Below, piece after piece: positions 52,304 through 63,615 of a stretch of DNA of 64,000 bases (position 1 is its first letter; the number at the start of each line of letters is the position of its first letter). The position numbers were made by a program, and so were the translations under genes. The DNA is taken from positions 2,758,501 to 2,822,500 of the forward strand of contig NZ_JAGINK010000001.1 in NCBI RefSeq assembly GCF_017875955.1, written 5' to 3'. The notes beneath the pieces are model-generated. The model made no database searches. It was not told the DNA's origin and saw nothing but the letters and a program-made list of their open reading frames with translations. This stretch comes from Pseudomonas sp. BP8 (lineage in GTDB: Bacteria > Pseudomonadota > Gammaproteobacteria > Pseudomonadales > Pseudomonadaceae).

Positions 52304-52798
52304 TCAGCGGCGACGGAACAGCGGCAGCGGTTCGTCAGCGGCGGCCTGGTAGGTCACCGAGAAGTCCTTGAGGCCTTCCAGCGCTTCCTGCGGGTCTTTG
52401 TCGGCGCGGATGGCAAAGGCGTCGAATCCACAGCGGGCCAGATAGAACAGCTGGTCGCGAAGGATGTCGCCAATGGCGCGCAACTCACCCTTGAACTGGT
52501 AGCGGTCACGCAGCAGGCGCGCATTGGAGTAGTTGCGCCCGTCGGTGAAGGCCGGGAAGTTCAGGGCGATGACCTGGAAGTGCTCGACGTCATCACCGAT
52601 TTCCTCGGCTTCTTCGTCGCTGTCCAGCCACACACCCAGGCCGCCATCGCGGGCCTTGAGGGCGTGGGCGTGTTCGCGCCAGAGGTGCAGCGGCACGATG
52701 TAGTCGTCGCAGTTGCTCAGCTCGTCAAGGGTGACTTCCTTGGGCAGCAGGTGCCAGGTTTCGTCGACAAGCTGGTTGTTCTTAATGATTCGCTGCAT
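52304..52798 (-). CDS. DUF934 protein co-transcribed with sulfite reductase
   Basis: The 164-residue cytoplasmic protein of the DUF934 family has conserved FQVIALNFPAFTDGRNYS near residue 73 and GDILRDQLFYLARCGFDAF near residue 109. Its ATG at 52798 lies inside the 3' end of cysI (17-bp overlap), showing translational coupling. This pairing recurs in proteobacteria, and the protein is thought to help reductive sulfate assimilation, but the mechanism is unknown. The longer frame to 52876 would sit within cysI and add unrelated residues. Confidence 0.85.
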   Translation of the reverse strand: MQRIIKNNQLVDETWHLLPKEVTLDELSNCDDYIVPLHLWREHAHALKARDGGLGVWLDSDEEAEEIGDDVEHFQVIALNFPAFTDGRNYSNARLLRDRYQFKGELRAIGDILRDQLFYLARCGFDAFAIRADKDPQEALEGLKDFSVTYQAAADEPLPLFRRR

Positions 52799-54434
52799 AG
52801 ACGCGCTCCTTGAAGGGGTCGATGCCGATACGCTGGTAGGTGTCGATGAAGCGCTCTTCCTCGGTGCGTTTTTCAACGTAGACGTTGATCAGCTTCTCGA
52901 TCACATCGGCCATTTGCTCGTAGGCGAACGAAGGGCCGAGGATCTTGCCCAGGCTGGCGTCGCGCGCGGCATTGCCACCCAGCGAGACCTGATAGAACTC
53001 CTCGCCCTTCTTGTCGACGCCAAGAATGCCGATGTGGCCGACGTGGTGGTGACCACAGGCGTTCATGCAACCGGAGATGTTCAGGTCGAGCTCGCCGATG
53101 TCGAACAGGTAGTCCAGGTCGTCGAAACGGCGCTGGATGGATTCGGCGATCGGGATCGACTTGGCGTTGGCCAGCGAGCAGTAGTCGCCACCCGGGCAGC
53201 AGATGATATCGGTCAGCAGGCCGATGTTCGGCGTGGCAAAGCCCTGCTCGCGCAGTTCCTGCCAGAGCGTGTGCAGCTGACGCTGCTCGACATCGGCGAG
53301 GATGATGTTCTGCTCGTGCGAGGTGCGCAGGAAGCCGAAGCTGTAGCGGTCGGCGAGTTCGGCGACGGCGTCGAGCTGCTTGTCGGTGAGGTCACCAGGA
53401 GCAACGCCGGTGGGCTTCAGCGACAGGGTCACGGCCACGTAGCCAGGGCGCTTGTGTTCGCGGGTGTTGCGCGAGCGCCAGCGGGCGAAGCCAGGGAACT
53501 CCTGGTCCAGCTCGGCGTAGTCGACGTTGTCCAGGGCCAGGTAGGCCGGGTCAACGAAGTGACGCGAGACGCGCTCGATTTCCGCTTCGGTCAGGGTGGT
53601 GTTGCCGCCACGCAGGTGAGCCATCTCGGCCTCGACCTTTTCGGCGAACACTTCTGGGGTCAGAGCCTTGACCAGGATCTTGATCCGCGCCTTGTACTTG
53701 TTGTCACGGCGACCGTAACGGTTGTACACGCGCAGGATGGCATCGAGGTAGCTGATCAGGTCCTGCCATGGCAGGAACTCGTTGATGAACGAGCCGACCA
53801 CCGGGGTACGCCCCAGACCGCCACCGACCAGCACCCGGAAGCCCAGTTCGCCCGCTTCGTTGTGCACCGGCTCCAGGCCGATATCGTGCACTTCGATGGC
53901 GGCGCGGTCTTGCTTGGAGCCGTTGATGGCGATCTTGAACTTGCGCGGCAGGTAGGCGAATTCCGGGTGGAAGGTGGTCCACTGGCGGACAATCTCGCAC
54001 CACGGGCGCGGGTCGATCAGTTCATCGGCAGCGACGCCGGCGAACTGGTCGGTGGTGGTGTTGCGCAGGCAGTTACCGCTGGTCTGGATCGCGTGCATCT
54101 GCACGGTGGCCAGCTCGGCGAGAATCTCCGGGATGTCTTCCAGTGCCGGCCAGTTGTACTGGACGTTCTGGCGGGTGCTGATGTGCGCGTAACCCTTGTC
54201 GTAGTCGCGGGCGATCTTCGCCAGCAGGCGGACCTGAGTCGAGTTCAGCTGGCCGTAAGGCACGGCGACGCGCAGCATCGGTGCGAAACGTTGGATGTAA
54301 AGGCCGTTCTGCAGGCGCAGAGGGCGGAATTCTTCTTCGCTCAGCTCACCGGCCAGGTAGCGGCGGGTCTGATCACGGAACTGCTTGACGCGGTCCTCGA
54401 TGATCCGCTGATCGTACTCGTCGTATACGTACAT
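52782..54434 (-). CDS. cysI: Sulfite reductase hemoprotein beta-component
   Basis: The 550-residue siroheme/4Fe-4S enzyme has the N-terminal ferredoxin-like repeat (ISTRQNVQYNW near residue 84, Arg for substrate anion binding), QTSGNCLRNTTTDQ near residue 116 and the cluster cysteines CCPGGDYC near residue 426 and SGCMNACGHH near residue 467. It reduces sulfite to sulfide with electrons from ferredoxin or NADPH. No flavoprotein CysJ gene is adjacent. It forms an operon with the DUF934 gene. The 300-bp region upstream (54435-54739) holds its promoter but no gene. Confidence 0.93.
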   Translation of the reverse strand: MYVYDEYDQRIIEDRVKQFRDQTRRYLAGELSEEEFRPLRLQNGLYIQRFAPMLRVAVPYGQLNSTQVRLLAKIARDYDKGYAHISTRQNVQYNWPALEDIPEILAELATVQMHAIQTSGNCLRNTTTDQFAGVAADELIDPRPWCEIVRQWTTFHPEFAYLPRKFKIAINGSKQDRAAIEVHDIGLEPVHNEAGELGFRVLVGGGLGRTPVVGSFINEFLPWQDLISYLDAILRVYNRYGRRDNKYKARIKILVKALTPEVFAEKVEAEMAHLRGGNTTLTEAEIERVSRHFVDPAYLALDNVDYAELDQEFPGFARWRSRNTREHKRPGYVAVTLSLKPTGVAPGDLTDKQLDAVAELADRYSFGFLRTSHEQNIILADVEQRQLHTLWQELREQGFATPNIGLLTDIICCPGGDYCSLANAKSIPIAESIQRRFDDLDYLFDIGELDLNISGCMNACGHHHVGHIGILGVDKKGEEFYQVSLGGNAARDASLGKILGPSFAYEQMADVIEKLINVYVEKRTEEERFIDTYQRIGIDPFKERVYAANH

Positions 54435-54739
54435 AAAAGTCCTGTCTCAGGCTGCATGCAGCTAATCGCGCGCACGGCCGCGCACTCCCTTTCGGAGCCG
54501 AGGAACGATATCAGGTTGTGTTTATGCGCTAAAGTGATGTTTTTGCATATGAAAAGAACTAAACGGACTAAGTGAGGCTGACTCGCATTTGTTCGCCTGT
54601 CAAAGCGCCTGGCGACGTGGCCTATACCGTTTGGTGTCACTCGTCGAAGCCTGAAAGACCCTTCTTGAAGGGAGGGCATTACTGAACTTAACTGCTGGTG
54701 GTGAAGTGCATTCCCATAATCACTACAAGAGGCAATGCA

Positions 54740-54853
54740 ATGGGTAATTCCACCAAGCTCCGCAAGCCTGATAGCAGTGTCGACGCCTGGGCGATTCTGT
54801 GTCTGATCGTGCTCGTCGTGGTAACCGCCGTGTACTGGGTCAGCCATCAGTAG
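54740..54853 (+). CDS. Small single-pass membrane protein of 37 residues
   Basis: The frame begins MGNSTKLRKPDSSVDAW, continues as one hydrophobic helix (about residues 16-35) and ends SHQ. AGAGG lies 7 bases before the ATG, the length is short and the codon bias is good. The basic amino end suggests an N-in orientation. Function is unknown. It stands alone between cysI and the DUF2970 gene and is easily missed by gene finders with a 50-codon limit. Confidence 0.65.
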   Translation: MGNSTKLRKPDSSVDAWAILCLIVLVVVTAVYWVSHQ

Positions 54854-54928
54854 CGTATTAAAAAATTCAGACCGTGAAGCACACCTGAGCCGCCCGTGGA
54901 AGTAGGACTTCCACGGGCGGATTGCGTT

Positions 54929-55147
54929 TCAGTGGGCGGTGAGGTGCAGCGCCAGTTGCACCAGGCCGATCAGCACCAGGATGAACACCAGGGTGAACAA
55001 CACGCCCAGTGCGATGAAGTGGCTGGCTTTACCATGGTTGAAGTCGCGCGCGCGGTTCTTGCCGCTCTGCACGCCCAGGGCGGCGGCGAGGATGCTCTGC
55101 AGCATCTGCCAGAAAGTAGGGGGTTTGCCTTGGCTGGGGTCGTCCAT
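54929..55147 (-). CDS. DUF2970 small membrane protein
   Basis: The 72-residue protein has a soluble amino half with the conserved FWQMLQSILAAALGVQS segment (residues 12-28) and one transmembrane helix (about residues 46-68). DUF2970 proteins are widespread in beta- and gamma-proteobacteria, function unknown. It lies between the small membrane gene and metH, followed on its upstream side by a REP pair. Confidence 0.8.
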   Translation of the reverse strand: MDDPSQGKPPTFWQMLQSILAAALGVQSGKNRARDFNHGKASHFIALGVLFTLVFILVLIGLVQLALHLTAH

Positions 55148-55198
55148 GAGCGGCTCCTGAATGGTTCAGAGAGAGTCAGGGACAGTGTAGCCAGTGCC

Positions 55199-55274
55199 GG
55201 CCTCTTCGCGGGACAAGCCCGCTCCTACAGGGGGCGCGTACCCTGTAGGAGCGGGCTTGCCCCGCGAAGAGGCC
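55199..55274. repeat. REP pair (inverted), between DUF2970 and metH genes
   Basis: GGCCTCTTCGCG and GGAGCGGGCTTGCCCCGC elements face each other around a short spacer, giving a long imperfect hairpin. The same two half-elements occur at 63321-63406. This is the common Pseudomonas putida REP type (core GCCTCTTCGCGGG...CCGCTCCTACAGG) and can terminate or stabilise transcripts here at the metH 3' end. Confidence 0.85.
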
Positions 55275-55291
55275 GCTACTGTCAGCTCACA

Positions 55292-58200
55292 TCAGTTGTC
55301 GTAACCCAGGTTCGGCGCCAGCCAGCGCTCGGTCACGCTCAGGTCCTGGCCTTTACGCGCGCTGTAGCGCTCGACCTGGTCCTTGTCGACCTTGCCTACG
55401 GCAAAGTACTGCGCCTGTGGATGGGCAAAGTACCAACCGCTGACCGCCGCCGCCGGGAACATGGCGAAATGTTCGGTGAGGAACACCCCGCTCGGGCCAG
55501 TCTCGCCAATCGCAGTGCCATCGAGCAGGCGGAACAGCGTCTCCTTCTCGGTGTGGTCCGGGCAGGCCGGGTAGCCCGGAGCGGGACGGATACCGCTGTA
55601 CTGCTCCTTGATCAGCGCATCGTTGCTCAACTGCTCGTCGCTGGCATAGCCCCAGTGCCCTTTGCGCACCTGTTCATGCAGCCACTCGGCACAGGCCTCG
55701 GCCAGGCGGTCGGCAAGGGCTTTGACCATGATCGAACTGTAGTCGTCGCCCTTGTCCTGATAGGCCTTGGCCACTTCCTCGGCACCGATCCCGGCGGTGG
55801 TGATAAAACCACCCACGTAATCGGTAACGCCGCTGTCCTTGGGCGCGACAAAGTCGGCCAGCGACAGGTTCGGCTTGCCATCGGGCTTGATCGTCTGCTG
55901 ACGCAGGTGATGCAAGGTGGCCAGCGCCTGGCCGTCGTCGCCATAGACTTCGATGTCGTCATCGTCGACCTGGTTGGCCGGCCAGAAACCGAACACGGCG
56001 CGGGCGCTGATCAGCTTCTCGGCGATCAGTTTCTCAAGCATTTCGCGAGCGTCCTGGTACAGCGCCGTGGCGGCCTCGCCGACCACTTCGTCGGTGAGGA
56101 TGCGCGGGAACTTGCCCGCGAGGTCCCAGGAGATGAAGAACGGCGTCCAGTCGATGTACTCGGCCAGGACCCGCAGGTCGATGTCGTTCAGCACCTTGAC
56201 GCCGGTGAAGGAGGGCACTGCCGGGGTATAGCCAGCCCAGTCGTACTGCGGTTTGGCTGCGATGGACTTGGCATAGCTCAGGCGCTCGGTGCGCGCACTG
56301 CGGTTGGCGGTGCGTTCGCGCACATCGATGTATTCCAGGCGGGTCTTCTCGACAAAGCCGGGCTTGAGTTCCTTGGACAGCAACTGCGTGGCCACGCCCA
56401 CTGCACGCGAGGCGTCGGTGACGTATATCACGGCATCGTTGGAATACTTGGGCTCGATCTTGACCGCCGTGTGCGCCTTGGAAGTGGTGGCGCCGCCGAT
56501 CATCAGCGGCAGGTGGAAGTCTTGGCGCTGCATTTCGCGGGCAACATGAACCATCTCGTCCAGCGACGGGGTAATCAGGCCGGACAAACCGATGATGTCG
56601 CACTTCTGCTCACGGGCGGTCTGCAGGATCTTCTCGGCCGGCACCATCACGCCCATGTCGACGATGTCGTAGCCGTTACAGCCAAGCACCACGCCAACGA
56701 TGTTCTTGCCAATGTCGTGCACGTCGCCCTTGACCGTGGCCATGAGGATCTTGCCCTTGGCTTCCGGCTTGTCGCCTTTTTCGGCTTCGATGAACGGGAT
56801 CAGGTGAGCCACCGCCTGCTTCATCACCCGCGCCGATTTGACCACCTGCGGCAGGAACATCTTGCCGGCGCCGAACAGGTCGCCGACCACGTTCATGCCG
56901 CTCATCAGCGGCCCTTCGATGACTTCGATCGGGCGCGCGGCTTGCTGGCGGCACTCTTCGGTGTCTTCGACGATAAAGGCGGTGATGCCTTTGACCAGCG
57001 CGTGCTCGAGGCGCTTGCCGACCGGCAGCGAACGCCACTCTTCGTTTTCCACTTCCTTGGTCGCGCCGCCGCCCTTGTAGTCATCGGCGATGGCTAGCAG
57101 GGCATCGGTGCCTTCCGGGGTGCGGTTGAGCACCACGTCTTCGACCCGCTCGCGCAGCGCCGGCGGGATCTCGTCGTAGATCTCCAACTGGCCGGCGTTG
57201 ACGATACCCATGGTCAGGCCATTCTGGATCGCATGGAAGAGGAACACCGAGTGGATCGCTTCGCGCACCGGGTTGTTGCCGCGGAACGAGAACGACACGT
57301 TGGACACACCGCCCGACGTCAGTGCGTGCGGCAGGTGATCACGGATATAGGCGCAGGCTTCGATGAAGTCCACGGCATAGTTGTTGTGTTCTTCGATACC
57401 GGTGGCAACGGCGAAGATGTTCGGGTCGAAGATGATGTCTTCGGCCGGGAAGCCGACTTCATTGACCAGGATGTCGTAGCTGCGCTTGCAGATCTCGCGC
57501 TTGCGTGCGGCGGTGTCGGCCTGGCCGACTTCGTCGAAGGCCATCACCACTACCGCAGCGCCGTAGCGCTTGCACAGGCGGGCGTGATGCTTGAAGGCTT
57601 CAACGCCTTCCTTCATCGAGATCGAGTTGACGATGCCTTTGCCCTGGATGCACTTGAGGCCGGCCTCGATCACTTCCCACTTGGAGGAGTCGATCATGAT
57701 CGGCACGCGGGAAATATCCGGCTCACCGGCGATCAGGTTGAGGAAACGGACCATGGCCGCCTGGGAATCGAGCATCCCTTCGTCCATGTTGATGTCGATC
57801 ACCTGGGCGCCGGCCTCGACCTGCTGCAGGGCAACTTCCAGCGCTTCGGTGTAGTTCTCTTCGCGAATCAGTCGGGCGAACTTGGCCGAGCCGGTGATGT
57901 TGGTCCGCTCGCCGACGTTGACGAACAGCGACTGGCGATCGATGGTGAACGGTTCCAGGCCCGACAGGCGGCAGGCCTTGGCAATCTCGGGGATTTCCCG
58001 CGGTTTGTACTTGGCCACCGCTTCGGCAATCGCCTGGATGTGCCCGGGCGTGGTGCCGCAGCAGCCGCCAATGATGTTGAGGAAGCCGCTGGCGGCAAAC
58101 TCTTCGACCACTTCGGCCATTTCCGCCGGGGTTTCATCGTACTCGCCGAAAGCGTTCGGCAGGCCGGCGTTGGGGTGCGCCGAGACGTGGGTGTCGGCTT

Positions 58201-58999
58201 TGGTCGACAGCTCTTCCAGGTACGGCCGCAGGTCCTTGGCGCCGAGCGCGCAGTTGAGGCCGACGGAGATCGGCTTGGCATGGCGCACCGAGTTCCAGAA
58301 GGCTTCGGTGGTCTGCCCGGACAAGGTCCGCCCGGAGGCGTCGGTGATGGTGCCGGAAATCATGATCGGCAATTCGACGCCGTCGTCTTCGAACACTTGC
58401 TGCACGGCAAAGATTGCCGCCTTGGCGTTCAAGGTGTCGAAGATGGTCTCGATCAGGATCAGGTCGGCGCCACCGGCGATCAGCCCGCGGGTCGACTCGA
58501 TGTAGTTTTCCACCAGCTCATCGAAGGTGACGTTGCGGTAGCCCGGGTCGTTGACGTCGGGCGAGATCGAACAGGTGCGGCTGGTCGGGCCGAGCACGCC
58601 GGCGACGAAGCGCGGCTTGTCCGGGGTTTCCAGGGTCTTGGCATCGGCCACCCGGCGGGCGACCCGCGCACCCTCAAGGTTCATCTCGTAGGCCAGCGAC
58701 TCCATGCCGTAGTCGGCCTGGGAAATCTGCGTGGCGTTGAAGGTGTTGGTCTCGAGGATATCGGCCCCGGCATCAAGGTAGGCCTTCTCGATAGCGGCGA
58801 TGATATCTGGCTGGGTCAGCAGCAACAGGTCATTGTTGCCCTTGATGTCGCTTGGCCAATCAGCAAAGCGCGTGCCACGATAGTCGTGTTCCTCGAGACG
58901 GTAGCTTTGGATCATAGTGCCCATGCCACCGTCGAGGATCAGTATGCGCTCCTTGAGTGCTTGCTGGAGTGCTTGGAGACGAGCGCTACGGTCGGACAT
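55292..58999 (-). CDS. metH: Cobalamin-dependent methionine synthase
   Basis: The 1235-residue modular enzyme has four parts in order. First is a homocysteine/zinc domain ([11 protein letters not shown] near residue 307), then a pterin-binding domain ([14 protein letters not shown] near residue 360). The cap and B12 domain follows, with the DVHDIGKN cobalamin His two-thirds of the way along. Last is the AdoMet activation domain ([16 protein letters not shown] near residue 1140). It transfers methyl from methyltetrahydrofolate to homocysteine in the cytoplasm. Length and domain order match E. coli MetH. It is divergent from cti, and no cobalamin riboswitch was recognised in the 162-bp gap. Confidence 0.95.
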   Translation of the reverse strand: MSDRSARLQALQQALKERILILDGGMGTMIQSYRLEEHDYRGTRFADWPSDIKGNNDLLLLTQPDIIAAIEKAYLDAGADILETNTFNATQISQADYGMESLAYEMNLEGARVARRVADAKTLETPDKPRFVAGVLGPTSRTCSISPDVNDPGYRNVTFDELVENYIESTRGLIAGGADLILIETIFDTLNAKAAIFAVQQVFEDDGVELPIMISGTITDASGRTLSGQTTEAFWNSVRHAKPISVGLNCALGAKDLRPYLEELSTKADTHVSAHPNAGLPNAFGEYDETPAEMAEVVEEFAASGFLNIIGGCCGTTPGHIQAIAEAVAKYKPREIPEIAKACRLSGLEPFTIDRQSLFVNVGERTNITGSAKFARLIREENYTEALEVALQQVEAGAQVIDINMDEGMLDSQAAMVRFLNLIAGEPDISRVPIMIDSSKWEVIEAGLKCIQGKGIVNSISMKEGVEAFKHHARLCKRYGAAVVVMAFDEVGQADTAARKREICKRSYDILVNEVGFPAEDIIFDPNIFAVATGIEEHNNYAVDFIEACAYIRDHLPHALTSGGVSNVSFSFRGNNPVREAIHSVFLFHAIQNGLTMGIVNAGQLEIYDEIPPALRERVEDVVLNRTPEGTDALLAIADDYKGGGATKEVENEEWRSLPVGKRLEHALVKGITAFIVEDTEECRQQAARPIEVIEGPLMSGMNVVGDLFGAGKMFLPQVVKSARVMKQAVAHLIPFIEAEKGDKPEAKGKILMATVKGDVHDIGKNIVGVVLGCNGYDIVDMGVMVPAEKILQTAREQKCDIIGLSGLITPSLDEMVHVAREMQRQDFHLPLMIGGATTSKAHTAVKIEPKYSNDAVIYVTDASRAVGVATQLLSKELKPGFVEKTRLEYIDVRERTANRSARTERLSYAKSIAAKPQYDWAGYTPAVPSFTGVKVLNDIDLRVLAEYIDWTPFFISWDLAGKFPRILTDEVVGEAATALYQDAREMLEKLIAEKLISARAVFGFWPANQVDDDDIEVYGDDGQALATLHHLRQQTIKPDGKPNLSLADFVAPKDSGVTDYVGGFITTAGIGAEEVAKAYQDKGDDYSSIMVKALADRLAEACAEWLHEQVRKGHWGYASDEQLSNDALIKEQYSGIRPAPGYPACPDHTEKETLFRLLDGTAIGETGPSGVFLTEHFAMFPAAAVSGWYFAHPQAQYFAVGKVDKDQVERYSARKGQDLSVTERWLAPNLGYDN

Positions 59000-59161
59000 A
59001 GGACTACCTGGTCGGGCGAATAACAGAAGGTGCGGAATGATAGCAAAGCTGCGCGGATTTTAGGCATGCGCGGCTTTTGCATGAATTTCCTTCATGTTCA
59101 CGCACCCCGCGACCCGGTAGGCAACCGTGATGGCAACACTACAAATCAGGACACTCTGCAC

Positions 59162-61471
59162 ATGCTGCATCGCTGTTTACTTGCCGTAGCCGGCGCTTTG
59201 GCCCTGAGCCTCAGTGGCCTGGCGCTGGGGCAAGCCCCGCAATCGAGCCCGGCCATCTCCTACACTCGGGACATCCAGCCGATCTTCACCGATAAATGTG
59301 TGGCCTGCCACGCGTGCAATGACGCTGCCTGCCAGCTCAACCTGGGCAGCGCCGAGGGTGCCGAGCGTGGCGCTTCAAAGGTGCCGGTGTATCAGGGCGA
59401 TCGCGGCAAGGCGGTGCCTACCACGCGCCTGTTCTACGACGCTCACAGCGAACAGGCCTGGCGCAAGCAAGGCTTCTATTCGGTGCTCGATGGCCAAGGC
59501 AGCCAGGCAGCGTTGATGGCGCGCATGCTTGAGCTCGGCCACAAGACCCCGCTCACGCCCAACGCCAAGCTGCCGGACGAGATCGTGCTGGGCCTCAACC
59601 GCAACAACATGTGCCCCTTGCCGCATGAGTTCGACGCCTATGCCGGCGCCCACCCCAAGGAGGGCATGCCGCTGGCCGTCACCGGTCTGACCGATCAGGA
59701 ATACCAGACCCTGCAGCGTTGGCTGGCAGCGGGGGCGCCGGTCGAGTACCAGCCCATCCAGCCAACGGCGGTCGAAGCGAAACAGATAGCCGACTGGGAG
59801 GCGCTGCTCAATCGCCCTGGTTCAACGGAAGCGCTGGTCGGCCGTTGGCTTTACGAGCATCTGTTCCTCGCACACGTTCATTTCGTCGGCGGCGAGCAGG
59901 GGCACTTCTTCCAGTGGGTGCGCTCGCGCACACCGAGTGGCCAGCCAGTCGACCTGATCGCCACCCGCCGGCCCAACGATCCACCGGGCACCGATTTCTA
60001 TTACCGACTGATGCCGGTGCAGGGGGTGATCGTCCACAAGACCCACATCACCTACCCGATGGGCCCGCAGAAGCTCAAGCGGGTCAAGCAGCTGTTCTAC
60101 AGTGGCGACTGGCATGCCACGTCGCTGCCTGGTTATGGCCCGCGGCACCGGGCCAACCCGTTCGAGACCTTCGAGGCGATTCCGGCGGTGGCCCGCTACC
60201 AGTTCATGCTGGATAACGCCGAATACTTCGTGCGCACCTTCATCCGTGGCCCGGTGTGCCGCGGGCAGATCGCCACCGATGTGATTCGCGACAACTTCTG
60301 GGCACTGTTCCAGGAGCCGGCCCACGACCTGTACATCACCGACGCCCAGTACCGGGGAGAGGCCACGCCGTTGCTGGCCATGCCCGGCCAGATCGACGAC
60401 GTTGGCAGCGTCCTGAGCCTGTGGCACAACTACCGCGACAAGCGTAACGCGTACGAGAAACTGCGTCGCGATGCCTACGCTGAGGCGCCGGCACCGAGCT
60501 GGTCGAGCCTGTGGGCGGGTAATGACAACGCCTTGCTGAGCGTCTTCCGCCACTTCGACAGTGCTGCCGTGAACAAGGGGCTGATTGGCGACGTACCGCT
60601 GACTACCTGGCTTTTCGACTACCCGTTGCTGGAGCGCACGTACTATCAATTGGCGGTCAACTTCGACGTGTTCGGCAACGTTTCGCACCAGTTGCAGACG
60701 CGGCTGTACTTCGACTTGATCCGCAATGGCGCTGAAGTCAACTTCCTCCGGCTGATGCCCGCCGATCAGCGCGGCGCGATCCTCAGCGACTGGTACCAGG
60801 ACAGCGGCAAAGTGAAGATGTGGCTTGATTACGAGGACATCGACACCAGCACTCCGAGCGGGCTCAAGCTCGATGAGCGCGACCCCAAGCGCGACTTCGG
60901 CCTGAAGTTGTTGCAGCGCAGTGCCAGCCTTAACGCCGCGCCCGACCCGATCAACCGCTGCAACGGTGCCTATTGTTCGCGACCGCAGATGAGCGCGGAG
61001 TTTCGCGATGTCGAGCAGAGCCTCAGCCGGCTGGTGTCACGACCAGCGGCGGGGCTGAGGGTGATCAACCAGCTGCCCGAGGCGAGCATGCTGCGCATCG
61101 AAGGGCAGGGCGGCCAGCGTCAGGTCTACAGCCTGCTGCGCAACCGCGCCCACAGCAACGTGGCGTTCCTCACCGGTGAGGCGTATCGCTACCAGCCGGG
61201 TCTGGACACCCTGACCCTGTATCCGGGGGTGCTGAGCAGTTATCCGAACTTCATCTTCAACATTCCGGCGAGCGATGTGCCGGAATGGGTCGAGGATATG
61301 GAGGCGGCGCGGGATGACCCGGCCAAGTTCGAACGTATCGTCATGCGCTGGGGTGTACGGCGCAGCCATCCTGAGTTCTGGCGCTACTTCCATGACCTCA
61401 GCACCTTCATCGAGGAAACCGATCCGTATGAGGCGGGCGTGCTCGACATGAACCGCTACGAGAATCTCTGA
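59162..61471 (+). CDS. cti: Fatty acid cis/trans isomerase
   Basis: The 769-residue periplasmic cytochrome-type isomerase has a signal peptide (about residues 1-22), a haem c site CVACH near residue 46, and the long Cti domain characteristic of Pseudomonas and Vibrio. It converts cis to trans unsaturated acyl chains in membrane phospholipids, a rapid response to solvents and heat. The ATG at 59162 has AGGA about 10 bases upstream. The frame is open to 59030 but that extension has no signal peptide. It is followed by a strong hairpin. Confidence 0.92.
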   Translation: MLHRCLLAVAGALALSLSGLALGQAPQSSPAISYTRDIQPIFTDKCVACHACNDAACQLNLGSAEGAERGASKVPVYQGDRGKAVPTTRLFYDAHSEQAWRKQGFYSVLDGQGSQAALMARMLELGHKTPLTPNAKLPDEIVLGLNRNNMCPLPHEFDAYAGAHPKEGMPLAVTGLTDQEYQTLQRWLAAGAPVEYQPIQPTAVEAKQIADWEALLNRPGSTEALVGRWLYEHLFLAHVHFVGGEQGHFFQWVRSRTPSGQPVDLIATRRPNDPPGTDFYYRLMPVQGVIVHKTHITYPMGPQKLKRVKQLFYSGDWHATSLPGYGPRHRANPFETFEAIPAVARYQFMLDNAEYFVRTFIRGPVCRGQIATDVIRDNFWALFQEPAHDLYITDAQYRGEATPLLAMPGQIDDVGSVLSLWHNYRDKRNAYEKLRRDAYAEAPAPSWSSLWAGNDNALLSVFRHFDSAAVNKGLIGDVPLTTWLFDYPLLERTYYQLAVNFDVFGNVSHQLQTRLYFDLIRNGAEVNFLRLMPADQRGAILSDWYQDSGKVKMWLDYEDIDTSTPSGLKLDERDPKRDFGLKLLQRSASLNAAPDPINRCNGAYCSRPQMSAEFRDVEQSLSRLVSRPAAGLRVINQLPEASMLRIEGQGGQRQVYSLLRNRAHSNVAFLTGEAYRYQPGLDTLTLYPGVLSSYPNFIFNIPASDVPEWVEDMEAARDDPAKFERIVMRWGVRRSHPEFWRYFHDLSTFIEETDPYEAGVLDMNRYENL

Positions 61472-61478
61472 GATGACC

Positions 61479-61507
61479 GCCGGGAAGATCGGCTGATCTT
61501 TCCCGGC
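61479..61507 (+). terminator. Hairpin terminator after cti
   Basis: GCCGGGAAGATC-GGCT-GATCTTTCCCGGC forms a stem of about 12 bp with one bulged base directly after the cti stop. It has no long T-run but the stem is stable. Confidence 0.6.
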
Positions 61508-61621
61508 ATCCTGCGGTCCCACGTGTAAGCGGTTCGGGTGGACCTGTTGGCCTCGCGAATGAGTGCGAAGCACTCGGCCATTCCCCCGGGCCTGAATGCA
61601 TCAGGACTAGCAGGGCATTAC

Positions 61622-62656
61622 ATGCTGTATTCGCTTCAGGCACTTCGGGCGCTGGCCGCCTGGGTGGTGGTTTGCCACCACTTCATGCAGATCTTCTTCG
61701 ACTTCCACGCGACCGGCCCTGTCGGCCAATTGTTGACCGAGCGCGGCGCCGTTGGTGTGGACATCTTCTTTGTCATCAGCGGGCTGGTCATCTACCTGTC
61801 GACCCGCGACAAGGACATCGTCCCCAGCCAGTTCCTGCTCAACCGTGCGCTGCGCATCATCCCCGCCTACTGGTTCTACAGCGTGCTCATGGCGCTACTG
61901 CTGTTGACCGCCAGCCGCTGGATGCCGCACCAGGTATTCGACTGGCAGCACCTGCTGCTGTCGTTGCTGTTCATTCCGGCGGAAAACCCTGGCGGCTATG
62001 GCCTGTACCCGACACTTAATGTCGGCTGGACGCTGAACTTCGAGATGTTCTTCTATCTGTTGTTCGGCCTGGCGTTCCTGGTCCGTCAGCGCCATCACTT
62101 GTTGCTTGTGACTGCGGCACTGCTGCTGGTCAGCGAAGTGCTGGGCCGTTTGGGCGTGGTCAGTCGTTTCTACAACAACGACATCATCTATGAGTTCCTG
62201 CTTGGGGTAGGCCTGGGAGTACTCTACCGGCGCGGCCTGGTACGTGAAGGCTTGTGGCTGCCACTGGGGTTGCTGGGGCTGGCAGGTTTTGCCCTGTATC
62301 ACCTGGATGCCTCCCTGCGGCTGCTGCATTGGGGCCTGCCCAGCGCTTTGGTGGTCCTGGCGTTCATTTCGCTGGAGCCGTATTTCCGTGGCAACCAGTT
62401 GCTCAAGGCGCTCGGCGACTGCTCTTATTCGGTGTATCTGATCCACGTGCTGGTACTGTATGCCGGCTGGTTCGTCAGCCAGCGCTTCGAGCTTGACCCG
62501 TACCTGGTGTTTGCCTTCTGCGTGCCGTCCATTGGACTAATGTCGTGGGTCAGCTACCAGTGGCTGGAACGCGGCCTCTACCAGCGGATGAAAGCCTGGT
62601 TCGCCGCACGTTCGCAGCAGGATCCTGCGTTGGCGCTTTCCCGAGTCAATTGCTAG
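61622..62656 (+). CDS. Acyltransferase family 3 (OafA/NodX-like) membrane protein
   Basis: The 344-residue integral membrane protein has about ten helices. It begins LQALRALAAWVVVCHHF (catalytic His region near residue 17) and continues VGVDIFFVISGLVIY near residue 43 and RALRIIPAYWFYS near residue 75. These proteins O-acetylate or acylate exported polysaccharides or lipids at the cytoplasmic membrane. The ATG at 61622 has CAGGG 6 bases upstream. The acceptor is unknown and no polysaccharide cluster is nearby. Confidence 0.85.
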   Translation: MLYSLQALRALAAWVVVCHHFMQIFFDFHATGPVGQLLTERGAVGVDIFFVISGLVIYLSTRDKDIVPSQFLLNRALRIIPAYWFYSVLMALLLLTASRWMPHQVFDWQHLLLSLLFIPAENPGGYGLYPTLNVGWTLNFEMFFYLLFGLAFLVRQRHHLLLVTAALLLVSEVLGRLGVVSRFYNNDIIYEFLLGVGLGVLYRRGLVREGLWLPLGLLGLAGFALYHLDASLRLLHWGLPSALVVLAFISLEPYFRGNQLLKALGDCSYSVYLIHVLVLYAGWFVSQRFELDPYLVFAFCVPSIGLMSWVSYQWLERGLYQRMKAWFAARSQQDPALALSRVNC

Positions 62657-62705
62657 GACTTTGTTCAACGCCTGGCTTGGCGTACACTTGCCAGCAAGTC
62701 TGTGA

Positions 62706-63299
<594 letters not shown>

Positions 63300-63320
63300 T
63301 AGTGGGTGGAAGTCTGCACT

Positions 63321-63406
63321 GGCCTCTTCGCGGGGCAAGCCCGCTCCTACAGGTTATGCGGCGCACCACAAATCCTGTAGGAGCGGGCTTGCCCCGCGAA
63401 GAGGCC
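63321..63406. repeat. REP pair (inverted) after nfuA
   Basis: It has the same two half-elements as 55199-55274, facing each other around a 20-bp spacer. It begins 21 bp after the nfuA stop. The following 63407-63615 holds no gene that I can support. Confidence 0.85.
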
Positions 63407-63615
63407 GGCACAGGCCACAAAAATGCTTCCGCCTAGCAACAATCTGTTACCGATTCAAGCCCCGCGACAACAGGTCGCAGCCCCGGAATCAAAGGCCTGC
63501 AGCCCCGTCAGCCCTTTCGTTGGGTAGAACACCGTCAGGTGTCATGCCAGAATGCCCCGGATTTTTTGACCGGCCCTGCCCAGGGGCTGGCACCTTCCCT
63601 GTAAAGGATGGTTCC

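Noticed and set aside
52713..54575. 620-codon + strand frame opposite cysI
   Set aside because: Val/Asp/Gln-rich antisense translation. cysI on the other strand has all catalytic motifs.
55199..55274. REP pair as a rho-independent terminator or CRISPR repeat
   Set aside because: The same element recurs at 63321-63406 and matches the known Pseudomonas REP type. No spacer array exists.
54896..59023. 733- and 596-codon + strand frames opposite metH
   Set aside because: Antisense shadows of a clear methionine synthase gene.
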